Below, in pieces: positions 54,368 through 62,843 of a stretch of DNA of 64,000 nucleotides. A program made the translations under genes and the position numbers. The notes under the pieces are model-generated. The model ran no database searches and had not been told where the DNA came from. It saw only the letters and a list, made by a program, of their open reading frames with translations. The first letter of the stretch is position 1. Each line of letters opens with the position of its first letter. Origin of the DNA: Psychroflexus montanilacus (GTDB lineage: Bacteria; Bacteroidota; Bacteroidia; Flavobacteriales; Flavobacteriaceae); assembly GCF_020164535.1 (NCBI RefSeq), contig NZ_JAIQZC010000001.1, positions 124,001-188,000 on the forward strand. The letters run 5' to 3'.

Positions 54368-57220
54368 TTATTTACTCAAATACATTTTACGCCTTCCATA
54401 CAGTTCATAAAAAGTGTCATCCTTCAAACTATCTATAAATAGAATGCTCTCTCCAGTACTTTTCATTTCTGGTCCTAATTGCTTATTGACATTGTGAAAC
54501 TTGTCAAAGGAGAATACAGGTTGTTTGATCGCATATCCATCTAATTGTGGGTTGAAATTGAAATCACTCAATTTATTATGACCCAGCATAATTTTGGTAG
54601 CGTAGTTAACGTAAGGTTCTTTGTAAGCCTTGGCTATAAAAGGAACTGTTCTTGATGCTCTTGGGTTAGCTTCAATGATGTAGACATTATCATCTTTAAT
54701 AGCAAACTGAACATTAAGCAATCCCACTGTATGTAACGCCAATGCAATTTTTCTAGTATGATCTTTTATTTGCTCTAAAACTAAATCACCAAGATTGAAA
54801 GGAGGTAGTAAAGCATTGGAGTCTCCGGAATGAACCCCACAAGGCTCAATATGTTCCATAATACCAACGATATAAACATCCTCACCATCGCAGATGGCAT
54901 CAGCTTCAGCTTCAATAGCTCCATCCAGATAATGATCTAAAAGCAATTTATTATTTGGTATTTTCCTTAACAAATCGACAACGTGATCTTCTAATTCTTT
55001 TTTATTGATGACGATTTTCATTCCTTGCCCGCCAAGTACATAAGAGGGTCTTACAAGTATGGGGAAGTCCAATTCTTCGGCTAATGCTAAAGCTTCGTCT
55101 GCCGTTTCTGCTACCCCAAATTCTGGATAAGGAATGTTGTTTTCCTGTAAAAGTTTAGAGAAACTACCTCTATCTTCGGCAAGATCTAAGGATTCATAAC
55201 TCGTTCCTAAAATCTTGATACCATATCTGCTAAGCTTTTCAGCAAGTTTTAATGCTGTTTGCCCACCCAACTGAACAATAACACCTTCAGGTTTTTCATG
55301 CTTAATGATGTCGTAAATGTGTTCCCAAAAAACAGGTTCAAAATAAAGTTTATCAGCTGTATCAAAATCAGTTGAAACGGTTTCAGGATTACAATTGATC
55401 ATGATGGTTTCATAACCACATTCTGAAGCTGCCATGACCCCATGAACACAGCAATAATCAAATTCAATCCCCTGTCCTATTCTGTTTGGTCCAGACCCGA
55501 GAACAATAATCTTTTTCTTATCAGTAACAATGCTCTCATTTGTATTTTGTATTTCTTCCTTATCATTTACTACATCAGCTTCAAAAGTAGAATAGTAATA
55601 TGGCGTATGAGCTTCAAATTCTGCCGCACACGTATCTACAAGTTTGTAAATTCTATTGACGTTTAATTCTTCTCGCTTAGAATAAACTTCGCTTTCCAGG
55701 CATTTTAGCATATGGGCAATTTGTCGATCTGCAAAGCCTTTTTGTTTAGCCTCTAGCATCAACTCTTTGGTGATAGTCTCTATCGAATATTTTGAAATTT
55801 CTTTTTCTAGATTGAAGAGTTCTTCATATTGCTTGAGGAACCACATATCAATTTTAGTAATTTCATGAATTCTACTTAGAGGTATTCCTAGCTGAATAGC
55901 ATCATAAATAACAAACACTCTATCCCAACTGGCAAATTCAAGTTTGCTTAAAATTTGATTATAGTCGGTATAACTTTTTCCATCAGCTCCAAGTCCGTTT
56001 CTTTTGATTTCAAGAGATTGAGTAGCTTTGTGAAGTGCTTCCTGGAAGGAACGTCCAATTCCCATTACTTCTCCAACAGATTTCATTTGAAGACCAAGAG
56101 TTCTGTCTGAGCCTTCAAATTTATCGAAGTTCCATCTTGGAATCTTCACGATAACATAATCCAAAGTGGGTTCAAAAAATGCAGATGTGGTCTGTGTAAT
56201 TTGATTCTGAAGCTCGTCCAAATGATAACCAATGGCTAACTTGGAAGCTATTTTAGCGATAGGATAACCAGTTGCCTTAGAGGCTAAAGCCGAAGATCGA
56301 GAAACCCTGGGATTGATTTCAATAGCAATAATATCTTCTTTTTCATCAGGACTCACCGCAAATTGAACATTACAACCCCCAGCAAAATCCCCAATATTGC
56401 GCATCATTTTGATAGCCATGTCCCTCATCTTTTGATATGTTTTATCACTCAAGGTCATAGCGGGTGCAACTGTTATAGAATCTCCTGTGTGGATCCCCAT
56501 AGGATCCATGTTTTCAATACTACAAATAATGGTTACATTATCATTTCTATCTCTCAGTAACTCAAGTTCAAATTCTTTCCACCCCAACAGTGCTTTATCA
56601 ATAATAACTTCATGAATTGGTGAAGCCTCTAGACCTCTGGTCAATAACTCTTCAAATTGCTCCTCTCTGTAGACAATGGAAGCTCCACTCCCACCTAGAG
56701 TAAAAGATGCCCTTATCACCAACGGGAAGCCGAATTCCTGAGCTACTTCCTTTCCTTGTAGAAAAGAAGTGACTGTTTTGGAAGGAGCTACTCCTACACC
56801 GATGTCTTGCATTAGTTTTCTAAACTTCTCTCTATCTTCAGTTATATTTATAGCATCAATATCAACACCTATTATTTTAACACCGAAGTCTTCCCAAATG
56901 CCTTTATCATCTGCTTCTATACATAGATTCAAAGCTGTTTGTCCTCCCATCGTTGGTAAAACAGCGTCGATCTCTGGATGTGTTTTTAGGATTTCAATTA
57001 TTGATTTGGTCGTCAATGGTTTTAGGTAGACATGATCGGCCATAGAAGGATCTGTCATAATCGTTGCAGGATTACTATTGATAAGAATGGTTTTGATACC
57101 TTCTTCTCTCAAAGATCTTAGGGATTGAGAACCTGCATAGTCAAATTCACAAGCTTGACCTATCACAATAGGGCCAGAACCTATGATAAGCATTGTTTTG
57201 ATGGCGTTATTTTTTGGCAT
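54368..57220 (-). CDS. carB: carbamoyl phosphate synthase, large subunit
   Basis: A 950-residue CarB. Two homologous ATP-grasp halves: GSGPIVIGQACEFDYAG ... GGSGASIVYREEQ and GSGPNRIGQGIEFDYCC ... GGQGMKIVINKKEL, plus an oligomerisation segment between. The C-terminal MGS-like allosteric domain of the enterobacterial enzyme (about 120 residues) is missing; the protein ends after FDKFHNVNKQLGPEMKSTGESILFI. This short form is common in Flavobacteriia and implies that the usual ornithine/UMP control through MGS is absent. carA is not in the window. rpmH lies upstream, behind a terminator. Confidence 0.96.
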   Translation of the reverse strand: MPKNNAIKTMLIIGSGPIVIGQACEFDYAGSQSLRSLREEGIKTILINSNPATIMTDPSMADHVYLKPLTTKSIIEILKTHPEIDAVLPTMGGQTALNLCIEADDKGIWEDFGVKIIGVDIDAINITEDREKFRKLMQDIGVGVAPSKTVTSFLQGKEVAQEFGFPLVIRASFTLGGSGASIVYREEQFEELLTRGLEASPIHEVIIDKALLGWKEFELELLRDRNDNVTIICSIENMDPMGIHTGDSITVAPAMTLSDKTYQKMRDMAIKMMRNIGDFAGGCNVQFAVSPDEKEDIIAIEINPRVSRSSALASKATGYPIAKIASKLAIGYHLDELQNQITQTTSAFFEPTLDYVIVKIPRWNFDKFEGSDRTLGLQMKSVGEVMGIGRSFQEALHKATQSLEIKRNGLGADGKSYTDYNQILSKLEFASWDRVFVIYDAIQLGIPLSRIHEITKIDMWFLKQYEELFNLEKEISKYSIETITKELMLEAKQKGFADRQIAHMLKCLESEVYSKREELNVNRIYKLVDTCAAEFEAHTPYYYSTFEADVVNDKEEIQNTNESIVTDKKKIIVLGSGPNRIGQGIEFDYCCVHGVMAASECGYETIMINCNPETVSTDFDTADKLYFEPVFWEHIYDIIKHEKPEGVIVQLGGQTALKLAEKLSRYGIKILGTSYESLDLAEDRGSFSKLLQENNIPYPEFGVAETADEALALAEELDFPILVRPSYVLGGQGMKIVINKKELEDHVVDLLRKIPNNKLLLDHYLDGAIEAEADAICDGEDVYIVGIMEHIEPCGVHSGDSNALLPPFNLGDLVLEQIKDHTRKIALALHTVGLLNVQFAIKDDNVYIIEANPRASRTVPFIAKAYKEPYVNYATKIMLGHNKLSDFNFNPQLDGYAIKQPVFSFDKFHNVNKQLGPEMKSTGESILFIDSLKDDTFYELYGRRKMYLSK

Positions 57221-57256
57221 AATAATAAAGCAGTTTTAATATGAAACTATTGGGTA

Positions 57257-57288
57257 TAAAAAAAGGCGTTGCGATAAGCAACACCTTT
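57257..57288 (-). terminator. rpmH terminator
   Basis: On the minus strand AAAGGTGTTGC, short loop, GCAACGCCTTT followed by TTTT. It separates rpmH from carB. Confidence 0.88.
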
Positions 57289-57312
57289 ATATAATGATTT
57301 TAATATATCATG

Positions 57313-57474
57313 TTATCGTTTTCTAAGACTCATTTCAGAAGAAACGCTCAATTTCTTTCTTCCTTTTGCTCTTCTTCTCTTAAGAACTTTACGACCGTTT
57401 ACAGATGACATTCTTTCTCTGAAACCGTGCTTATTCTTTCTCTTTTTATTGGAAGGTTGAAAAGTTCTTTTCAT
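57313..57474 (-). CDS. rpmH: 50S ribosomal protein L34
   Basis: A 53-residue, very basic protein, translated by eye from the minus strand: it begins [20 protein letters not shown] and contains [20 protein letters not shown], the L34 signature. It is longer than the usual 44-46 residues by a C-terminal [11 protein letters not shown] tail. Terminator downstream and a complete promoter upstream (57522-57551). Too short for a normal length cut-off. Confidence 0.95.
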   Translation of the reverse strand: MKRTFQPSNKKRKNKHGFRERMSSVNGRKVLKRRRAKGRKKLSVSSEMSLRKR

Positions 57475-57521
57475 TTTTTTATGACTTTAAAAGTATTATC
57501 TATTTTTTTGAAAACTGCGTG

Positions 57522-57551
57522 CAAATATACGATTCATTTTTAGTTTTACAA
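57522..57551 (-). promoter_or_regulatory. rpmH promoter
   Basis: On the minus strand TTG (57551-57549), 19 bases, TATATTTG (57529-57522). Transcription would start near 57515, giving a leader of about 40 bases. Confidence 0.75.
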
Positions 57552-57610
57552 GGCTTGTGATAAAGTTTTTTTCAATTGTTTTTGCTAGATTTGCAGCTAA
57601 AATAACAAGC

Positions 57611-58126
57611 ATGTTTCACAAGAACTTCAAACTAATTATTGCTGGACTTATAATAGCTTTTGGAATTTACCAGATTGTAGAAAGCCATATTGGCAACGGT
57701 ATAGCCCTAATACTATTCTCAGGAATATTCATCTTTCTTTATTTCAAAAACGAAATGATCCTTTTAGCATTCTTAAGATTAAGGAAGCAAGATTTTGAGG
57801 GAGCAAGAAAATGGCTTGATAAAATTAAAAATCCCGAAGCAGCCCTTACTCAAAAACAACAAGGCTACTTCAATTACATCCATGGATTATTATTGTCTCA
57901 AACCAATATGACCAAAGCTGAAAAGTACTTTAAAAAGGCGATAAAGCTTGGTTTATCGATGAAACAAGATTTGGCAATGGCCAAACTAAACCTTGCTGGT
58001 ATTGCTATGACAAAACGCAGAAAACGAGAAGCTCAACTCTTACTGAAAGAAGCTAAATCTCTTGATAAGCATGGCATGCTAAATGAACAAATCCAAATGA
58101 TGAAGAAACAAATGAAGCGTTTCTAA
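57611..58126 (+). CDS. membrane protein with TPR-like tail
   Basis: A 171-residue protein with two membrane helices at the N-terminus (KLIIAGLIIAFGIYQIV, IALILFSGIFIFLYFK) and a soluble tail of helical hairpins (LRLRKQDFEGARKWLDKI, GYFNYIHGLLLSQTNMTKAEKYFKKAIKLGL) of TPR type. The role is unknown. ATG at 57611 is chosen; a -7 box TAGATTTG (57586-57593) precedes it, and the upstream TTG/ATG readings would cover that box. Convergent with the response regulator gene seven bases away. Confidence 0.8.
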   Translation: MFHKNFKLIIAGLIIAFGIYQIVESHIGNGIALILFSGIFIFLYFKNEMILLAFLRLRKQDFEGARKWLDKIKNPEAALTQKQQGYFNYIHGLLLSQTNMTKAEKYFKKAIKLGLSMKQDLAMAKLNLAGIAMTKRRKREAQLLLKEAKSLDKHGMLNEQIQMMKKQMKRF

Positions 58127-58132
58127 ACTCAT

Positions 58133-58873
58133 CTACCTGCAATATTTTTTTCTGAAATTGGATGGAGATAAACCTGAGTGTTTCACAAATGCGTTGGTAA
58201 AGCTAGAATTGGAGGTATAACCCAAGTCAAATGCAATTTCTTTTACTGTCTGATACGTATTTTTCAATTTGGAAGAAGCTAGATTCATTTTTTGTTCAAA
58301 TATGTACTGATATGGGGTAACACCTACTTCCTTGGCAAATTCCCTGATAAAATGAAACTTACTCCAGCCTGAAACCCTTATTAACTCACTGGTTTTAATT
58401 TCCTGATTTATATTGGTGTCTATATACTCTAGTGCTCTTTTAATTGGCTTAGAATATTTACTTTCCTCTTCAACTTCAGCTTCATTAATCACATTATCCA
58501 GGCTTGCCTTTTTGTTGTAAAGTGCTAATTCAATATTATTGATAATATCGATTTCGCGAAAAGGCTTAGATAAATACCCTACCGGCTTAGTAGTTTGAAT
58601 CCGCTTTAAAGTTTCAATATCAGTATAGCCAGTGATATAAATAAAAGGAAGGTTGGATTTGGAGTTCAAATAAGAACCTATCTGTATGCCTTCATATTTT
58701 TTACTTAAATCAATATCCAATAGAATAAGCTCTGGTTTGAAAGTGTCAAGATTTTTAATACAGCAAGCATAGCTTTCACAAATATTGACATCAAAACCAT
58801 TGTTATCTAAAATGGATTTGATTTCAAAGGAGACAAGTTTGTCATCTTCAACTACAAGTATTTTTGTTTTCAT
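58133..58873 (-). CDS. response regulator with AraC-type output
   Basis: A 246-residue protein: receiver domain (residues 1-120, phosphoacceptor Asp53 in LILLDIDLS, Lys in GYLSKPF), an acidic linker, and an AraC/XylS DNA-binding domain (residues 140-246, SELIRVSGWSKFHFIREFAKEVGVTPYQYI, IAFDLGYTSNSSFTNAFVKHSGLSPSNFRKKY). It should be phosphorylated by, or accept phosphate from, the protein encoded four bases upstream with overlapping stop/start (58870-58873). Target genes are not obvious; the divergent thioredoxin-like gene at 59622 is a candidate. Confidence 0.9.
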   Translation of the reverse strand: MKTKILVVEDDKLVSFEIKSILDNNGFDVNICESYACCIKNLDTFKPELILLDIDLSKKYEGIQIGSYLNSKSNLPFIYITGYTDIETLKRIQTTKPVGYLSKPFREIDIINNIELALYNKKASLDNVINEAEVEEESKYSKPIKRALEYIDTNINQEIKTSELIRVSGWSKFHFIREFAKEVGVTPYQYIFEQKMNLASSKLKNTYQTVKEIAFDLGYTSNSSFTNAFVKHSGLSPSNFRKKYCR

Positions 58874-59472
58874 AGGATTGGGAATGATAGTCTTACAAAT
58901 TTCTTTCTATAATCAAATTTACCTTTTAATTGCATAACCATCAAGTCAAAAATTTTGTATTGACTTTTAAACAATTCATGAAATTTCTCATGATTTTGGA
59001 TGCTCGAAAATGCAAATTTAAAATTAACTTTATTGTCTTTTTGATCAATTTCCAAAGACAATGTATCGTCAAGACTCTCTCTGAAATCGTTAACTTCAAC
59101 AAGGATATAGCTCAAAAGTAATAAATCATCAACATCTATAAGTACTTCTGAAATATCGATTAGTTCAAAATCAATTTTTGTTGTTGAACTTTTCAAATAC
59201 TGAATGAACTGAAGCATAAATGACTGAATTGATACTTTAGAGTCATGTGAAAATGTATCATCCTTATTACTTCGGTAAAATAAATCATAGACATGTGTGA
59301 GCGCAAAAATTCTATCTACAATCACTTTTCTGTCATCAAAGTACTCCCTTTTGGTAGCCGTTTGAATGTTCATCAGACTTAGCTGAGTTTGTAAATTATT
59401 TTTGAATCTATGAAGTGTTTTGTCTAGAACTTCCCTAAGTTCTCCCTGATCTTCTTGGATTTCATTGGTCAT
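58870..59472 (-). CDS. histidine phosphotransfer-like protein with degenerate kinase domain
   Basis: A 200-residue cytoplasmic protein. It opens with a HisKA_2-type dimerisation helix: His21 lies in LHRFKNNLQTQLSLMNIQ, the phosphoacceptor box. The remaining 130 residues align in order with a HATPase domain (ILVEVNDFRES, DNKVNFKFAF, KIFDLMVMQLKGKFDYRKKFVRLSFPI) but the Asn of the N box and the DxGxG ATP-lid motif are missing. It therefore resembles phosphotransferases such as ChpT or Spo0B, which keep the fold but not kinase activity. Its partner is the response regulator gene that overlaps it. A minus-strand TATATTTG box is at 59510-59503. Confidence 0.75.
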   Translation of the reverse strand: MTNEIQEDQGELREVLDKTLHRFKNNLQTQLSLMNIQTATKREYFDDRKVIVDRIFALTHVYDLFYRSNKDDTFSHDSKVSIQSFMLQFIQYLKSSTTKIDFELIDISEVLIDVDDLLLLSYILVEVNDFRESLDDTLSLEIDQKDNKVNFKFAFSSIQNHEKFHELFKSQYKIFDLMVMQLKGKFDYRKKFVRLSFPIL

Positions 59473-59621
59473 AAAATTAGTTTCTAAAACAATTGGTTAT
59501 AACAAATATAATATAATAAAAGAAAACTCTTTATAAAAATTGCTAAATAGACCGAAAGATTGATTAAGTAATTCGCAATTAAATTACTTAATTTTAAAGT
59601 TTAACAAATATTCATCAAATA

Positions 59622-60293
59622 TTGAGAAAAATTACGCTGTTCGTCTTTTTATCTATATCGGTTTTCTCTCAAAATGAGGAAAGACTCGACAGCATTCTTT
59701 TTTCTGAAATGTTAGCAATTCATCATAGCGATTTTCAAAAAAAATCCACTCTCGATTTTCATCGCGGTAATTTTGAAGCTTCGGAAGAATACTTTAGCTC
59801 ATTTGTAGATCTTAAGCTCAAAGGAACAATTTTGGATAATTTTAAGGTATATAGTTTTGATCAAAAAGTTAATTCCATCTATGATATTAAGAAACCAATT
59901 TATTTGATGAGTTATGCTTCCTGGTGCATCCCAAGTAATGGAGAGATTGAAGCTTTGGATAAGCTTGTAGAAGAAAATTCGGACTGGATGGATTTTGTGC
60001 TAATCCTTTGGGATAAAAAAGAAGACGCTATGAAATTTTCTAAACAATTTCATCGGGATATACGAGTTCTTTACGTCAATGAGCTTTACAATACTGAAAC
60101 TAAAACTATCAAAATGCTTAAGCATAAGTTGGGTGTGCCGGTTTCCTTAACTATAAGCGGAGACAAAACTGTTCTTAATATAAGAAAGAATACTCAAGTT
60201 CATCCTTCTGTGGATGTAGATGTAGCAACTCTAGCATGTTATGATGATATTTCTGAAGACATTTTGCTACTTCAGAAATATGAGAGTTTTTAA
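59622..60293 (+). CDS. exported thioredoxin-fold protein, single Cys
   Basis: A 223-residue protein with a signal peptide (MRKITLFVFLSISVFSQ) starting at a TTG codon. The core from residue 70 is a TlpA-like thioredoxin fold (LKGTILDNFKVYSF, IYLMSYASWCIPSNGEIEALDKLV, VPVSLTISGDKTVL). The active site is WCIPS, so the second Cys of the CxxC pair is Ser, and classic disulfide exchange is not possible. A later Cys (TLACYDD) could be a partner. Divergent from the two-component genes. Confidence 0.75.
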   Translation: MRKITLFVFLSISVFSQNEERLDSILFSEMLAIHHSDFQKKSTLDFHRGNFEASEEYFSSFVDLKLKGTILDNFKVYSFDQKVNSIYDIKKPIYLMSYASWCIPSNGEIEALDKLVEENSDWMDFVLILWDKKEDAMKFSKQFHRDIRVLYVNELYNTETKTIKMLKHKLGVPVSLTISGDKTVLNIRKNTQVHPSVDVDVATLACYDDISEDILLLQKYESF

Positions 60294-60297
60294 TCAT

Positions 60298-60660
60298 TCA
60301 CTAAAGATCATTTTAAAACCCAAAAACAACTAATACAACGCCAAAAATGCGTTTAAGAAGCTTCTCATCAAGACTGATGGCCTGCTCAAATCTTCAATAG
60401 CCGCCAATAGCAAATATAAAAACCATAACCAACGCATACTTCCAGTTCAGGTTTTCGTCTTGACAGTAATTGTATGCTGCAGCCAAATTCACCTTTTACA
60501 GCCAGGACTGCTAGGTTTATTCCATGAGCTTGATGTTGCGAAAACCCAAAAGCAAAACCATCAATGGAACGATGAGAACTCCTCCCCCAACACCCAAAAT
60601 ACTGCTTAGAAAGCCTACAATTTAACCAATAATAATAAGGCCTAAGTCGTTAAAAATCCC
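60298..60660 (-). pseudogene. TauE/SafE-family permease remnant
   Basis: This 370-base gap holds a decayed gene. Read on the minus strand in three frames it gives GLIIIG, a stop, then GFLSSILGVGGGVLIVPLMVLLLGF (the TauE/SafE N-terminal helix and glycine signature), a frameshift, QHQAHGINLAVLAV, then after another shift NLNWKYALVMVFIFAIGGY, a stop, and AISLDEKLLKRIFGVVLV. The total is about 120 residues, half a normal permease, with at least two frameshifts and two stop codons. Such proteins export sulfite or sulfoacetate. The neighbour genes are intact. Confidence 0.85.
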
Positions 60661-60672
60661 AAATCGAAAGAT

Positions 60673-61608
60673 TTACTTTAAAACTTTTATCTCGTAAGCT
60701 TTTTTGGAAAAATTATCTAGATGTTTATCTCTAAGCCATGGATTATGAGCTTTTAGAGTTTTATAATTCATATCAAATTTTTCAGCAAATCTCACAAAAT
60801 CAGTTACAGCAGTATCAATTTCAATTGATTTCACAGCCTCTGCCTTGTAAAGATCTTTTTCTTCATAATGAAACCCAAATTCTTCAGCGTTTGACAAGAT
60901 ATGCTTCAAAGCAATAATTCTAAACACATATCTTGAAGTCTCTGGATTCAGAAGCAAATCGTAATAATCTTCTACTTCCTGTCGTTTCAATTCTCTGGAA
61001 ATACCAGAGTTTCCAGCATTATAAGACGCTGCTGCCAAGGTCCATGATCCAAAACGTTCTTTAGAATTTTTAAGGTATTGGCATGCTACTCGCGTGGATT
61101 TTTCCAAATGGTAACGCTCGTCAACATTGCTATTGACTTCCAAACCATATTCCTGAGCTGTTGATTTCATAATCTGCCAGAACCCTGTAGCTCCAGCTGG
61201 TGAAACTACATGCTCCAAACCACTTTCTGCCACAGCCAGATATTTGAAATCATCTGGAACTCCATATTCTTCTAAAATTGGCTCTATAATTGGAAAATAT
61301 TTATTGGATCTTTTAATAAGAAGCAATGCATTGGATTGCCAGTAGGTATTGACCAGTAACTCTCTGTCCAGGCGTTCTTTCACATCATTGATTTCCAATG
61401 GAGTTCTTTCTCCTGCAAAATCAATTTGCTCAGGCAACTCTAAAGCGAATACGTTATAATCATTTTCAAAACTTTTTTCTGGGTTTTGATTCAGCTTCTC
61501 ATTTTCATCCGAGGAAATAAAACTCGTTATTCCGAAATAGCTACCTAAAGTAAATGTGGCAATTCCCAGAGTAAATATTGATTTTTTGAAAAAAGTATCA
61601 AGTTTCAT
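60673..61608 (-). CDS. MltD-like lytic transglycosylase
   Basis: A 311-residue membrane-anchored (FTLGIATFTLGSYFGITSF) family 1 transglycosylase. Catalytic Glu is in LAVAESGLEHVVSPAGATGFWQIM, and AAASYNAGNSGISRELKRQ is the end of the domain. A single LysM-like segment may follow (VTDFVRFAEKFDMNYKTLKAHN) at the C-terminus. It cuts peptidoglycan between MurNAc and GlcNAc. Eleven bases after the hydrolase gene. Confidence 0.92.
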   Translation of the reverse strand: MKLDTFFKKSIFTLGIATFTLGSYFGITSFISSDENEKLNQNPEKSFENDYNVFALELPEQIDFAGERTPLEINDVKERLDRELLVNTYWQSNALLLIKRSNKYFPIIEPILEEYGVPDDFKYLAVAESGLEHVVSPAGATGFWQIMKSTAQEYGLEVNSNVDERYHLEKSTRVACQYLKNSKERFGSWTLAAASYNAGNSGISRELKRQEVEDYYDLLLNPETSRYVFRIIALKHILSNAEEFGFHYEEKDLYKAEAVKSIEIDTAVTDFVRFAEKFDMNYKTLKAHNPWLRDKHLDNFSKKAYEIKVLK

Positions 61609-61618
61609 AGTTATTGTT

Positions 61619-62287
61619 TTATGCTTTTAATTTTCCAGTTGTGATTAATTCTGGTAAGTTTTTATTAAACCATCTGAATTTATTGAGAACCATAATATGA
61701 GTCCCTCCTTTTATGCTAATACATTCGCTGATGTTCTTAATAGGGAACACAGCATCTTCATCTCCATGTATGTGAATGATATCCGATAGTGGGATATCCT
61801 GTTCCCAGCACAGCATTTCCTTGATTGCCCAATCTAAATATTCTTTATCGTTTATAGACAAATATTGTTGATAAAGTTTAAGTCGTTTTCTTATCAAATC
61901 TCCTACGGGTAGCTTTTCAATGTGTGTGATATAATCCAGCAAGCCGGTTGGTAAAACTTTATAAACTCCTGTATCTCGAGCAATTTTCATCCGTTTTGGA
62001 ATTTCATGCCTTGTTTTTACACTAGAAATAATTATTAAGCGCTTCACTCTCACAAACCTGCTCATTTCTTGCACAAGAACTCCCCCAAAGGAAACACCTA
62101 TAAGCACGATAGGTTCATTTTTGTCTATACCTTCTACCATTCGCTTGGAGTAAGCTGATAGAGATTCATCTTTCTGTGGTATTTTCCAGGACAACCAATT
62201 TATTTTGAATTGATCTACTGGTAAATTTATTCTTTCGAATATACTTGGATTAGCCGCCATTCCTGGCATCATATATACGTTAATCAC
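61619..62287 (-). CDS. alpha/beta hydrolase
   Basis: A 222-residue alpha/beta hydrolase. The nucleophile Ser lies in IVLIGVSFGGVLVQ near residue 87, an Asp in IIHIHGDEDAVFPI and a His in IKGGTHIMVLN. No signal peptide. The reading begins at a GTG (62285-62287); an ATG five codons later would cut into the first strand. Substrate unknown. Divergent from the GNAT-like gene with a -7 box (TACTTTTG, minus 62323-62316). Confidence 0.85.
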   Translation of the reverse strand: MINVYMMPGMAANPSIFERINLPVDQFKINWLSWKIPQKDESLSAYSKRMVEGIDKNEPIVLIGVSFGGVLVQEMSRFVRVKRLIIISSVKTRHEIPKRMKIARDTGVYKVLPTGLLDYITHIEKLPVGDLIRKRLKLYQQYLSINDKEYLDWAIKEMLCWEQDIPLSDIIHIHGDEDAVFPIKNISECISIKGGTHIMVLNKFRWFNKNLPELITTGKLKA

Positions 62288-62426
62288 TGAAAATAATTTT
62301 ACCTTAAACTAAATACAAAAGTAGGTTTTAAATTTATTGTTTACCTTTGCAAATCAATAAATTAATTTACAAACCTCTAAGTTTTGTTAATTAATTTTAT
62401 GTTTAAAAATTACAAATCTTTGAAAT

Positions 62427-62726
62427 ATGGAAAAAGACTTTGAGGTTACTAAAAATGAGTTTCAAAGGCAATATGAGACCAAGATTGACGGCGAACTTCT
62501 AGCTGTTGAATTTTCTGAACATGACAGAAAAATATTTCTTACCAAGCTCACTATGCCAGAACAATATAAAGACTCTGAAATTCAAAATCAATTTATTTCC
62601 AAAATTCTGGATAGTTTTGAAGATACACGCTTTAAAGTAATGCCTACTTGTCCTGAGGTCGCAAAATTTTTCAGAAGAAACAGACTTAAGTATAAAGATT
62701 TGCTTCCTGCTGGAATTAGTATATAA
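62427..62726 (+). CDS. small GCN5-like N-acetyltransferase
   Basis: A 99-residue protein of the small Gcn5-related group (YjdJ-like): VTKNEFQRQYETKIDGELLAVEFSE, IFLTKLTMPEQYKDSEIQNQFISKIL and FKVMPTCPEVAKFFRRNRLKYKDLLP. A truncated acetyl-CoA-binding fold. Role unknown. A TACCTTTG box lies at 62342-62349, giving a leader of about 70 bases. Confidence 0.85.
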   Translation: MEKDFEVTKNEFQRQYETKIDGELLAVEFSEHDRKIFLTKLTMPEQYKDSEIQNQFISKILDSFEDTRFKVMPTCPEVAKFFRRNRLKYKDLLPAGISI

Positions 62727-62843
62727 TACTTAAATTTTAAATATCATTCGTAGCATAAATTGTGCTCTCAACAATTGATAAGCAATTGGTATTATAGCAT
62801 ATAATATCATTTTGTTTACTTAAATTCGCGCGTTGAAAATGCT

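Noticed and set aside
62761-62795. CAATTG-ataag-CAATTG repeat before uvrA
   Set aside because: Short palindromes of this kind are frequent in AT-rich DNA and it is not placed on a promoter box.
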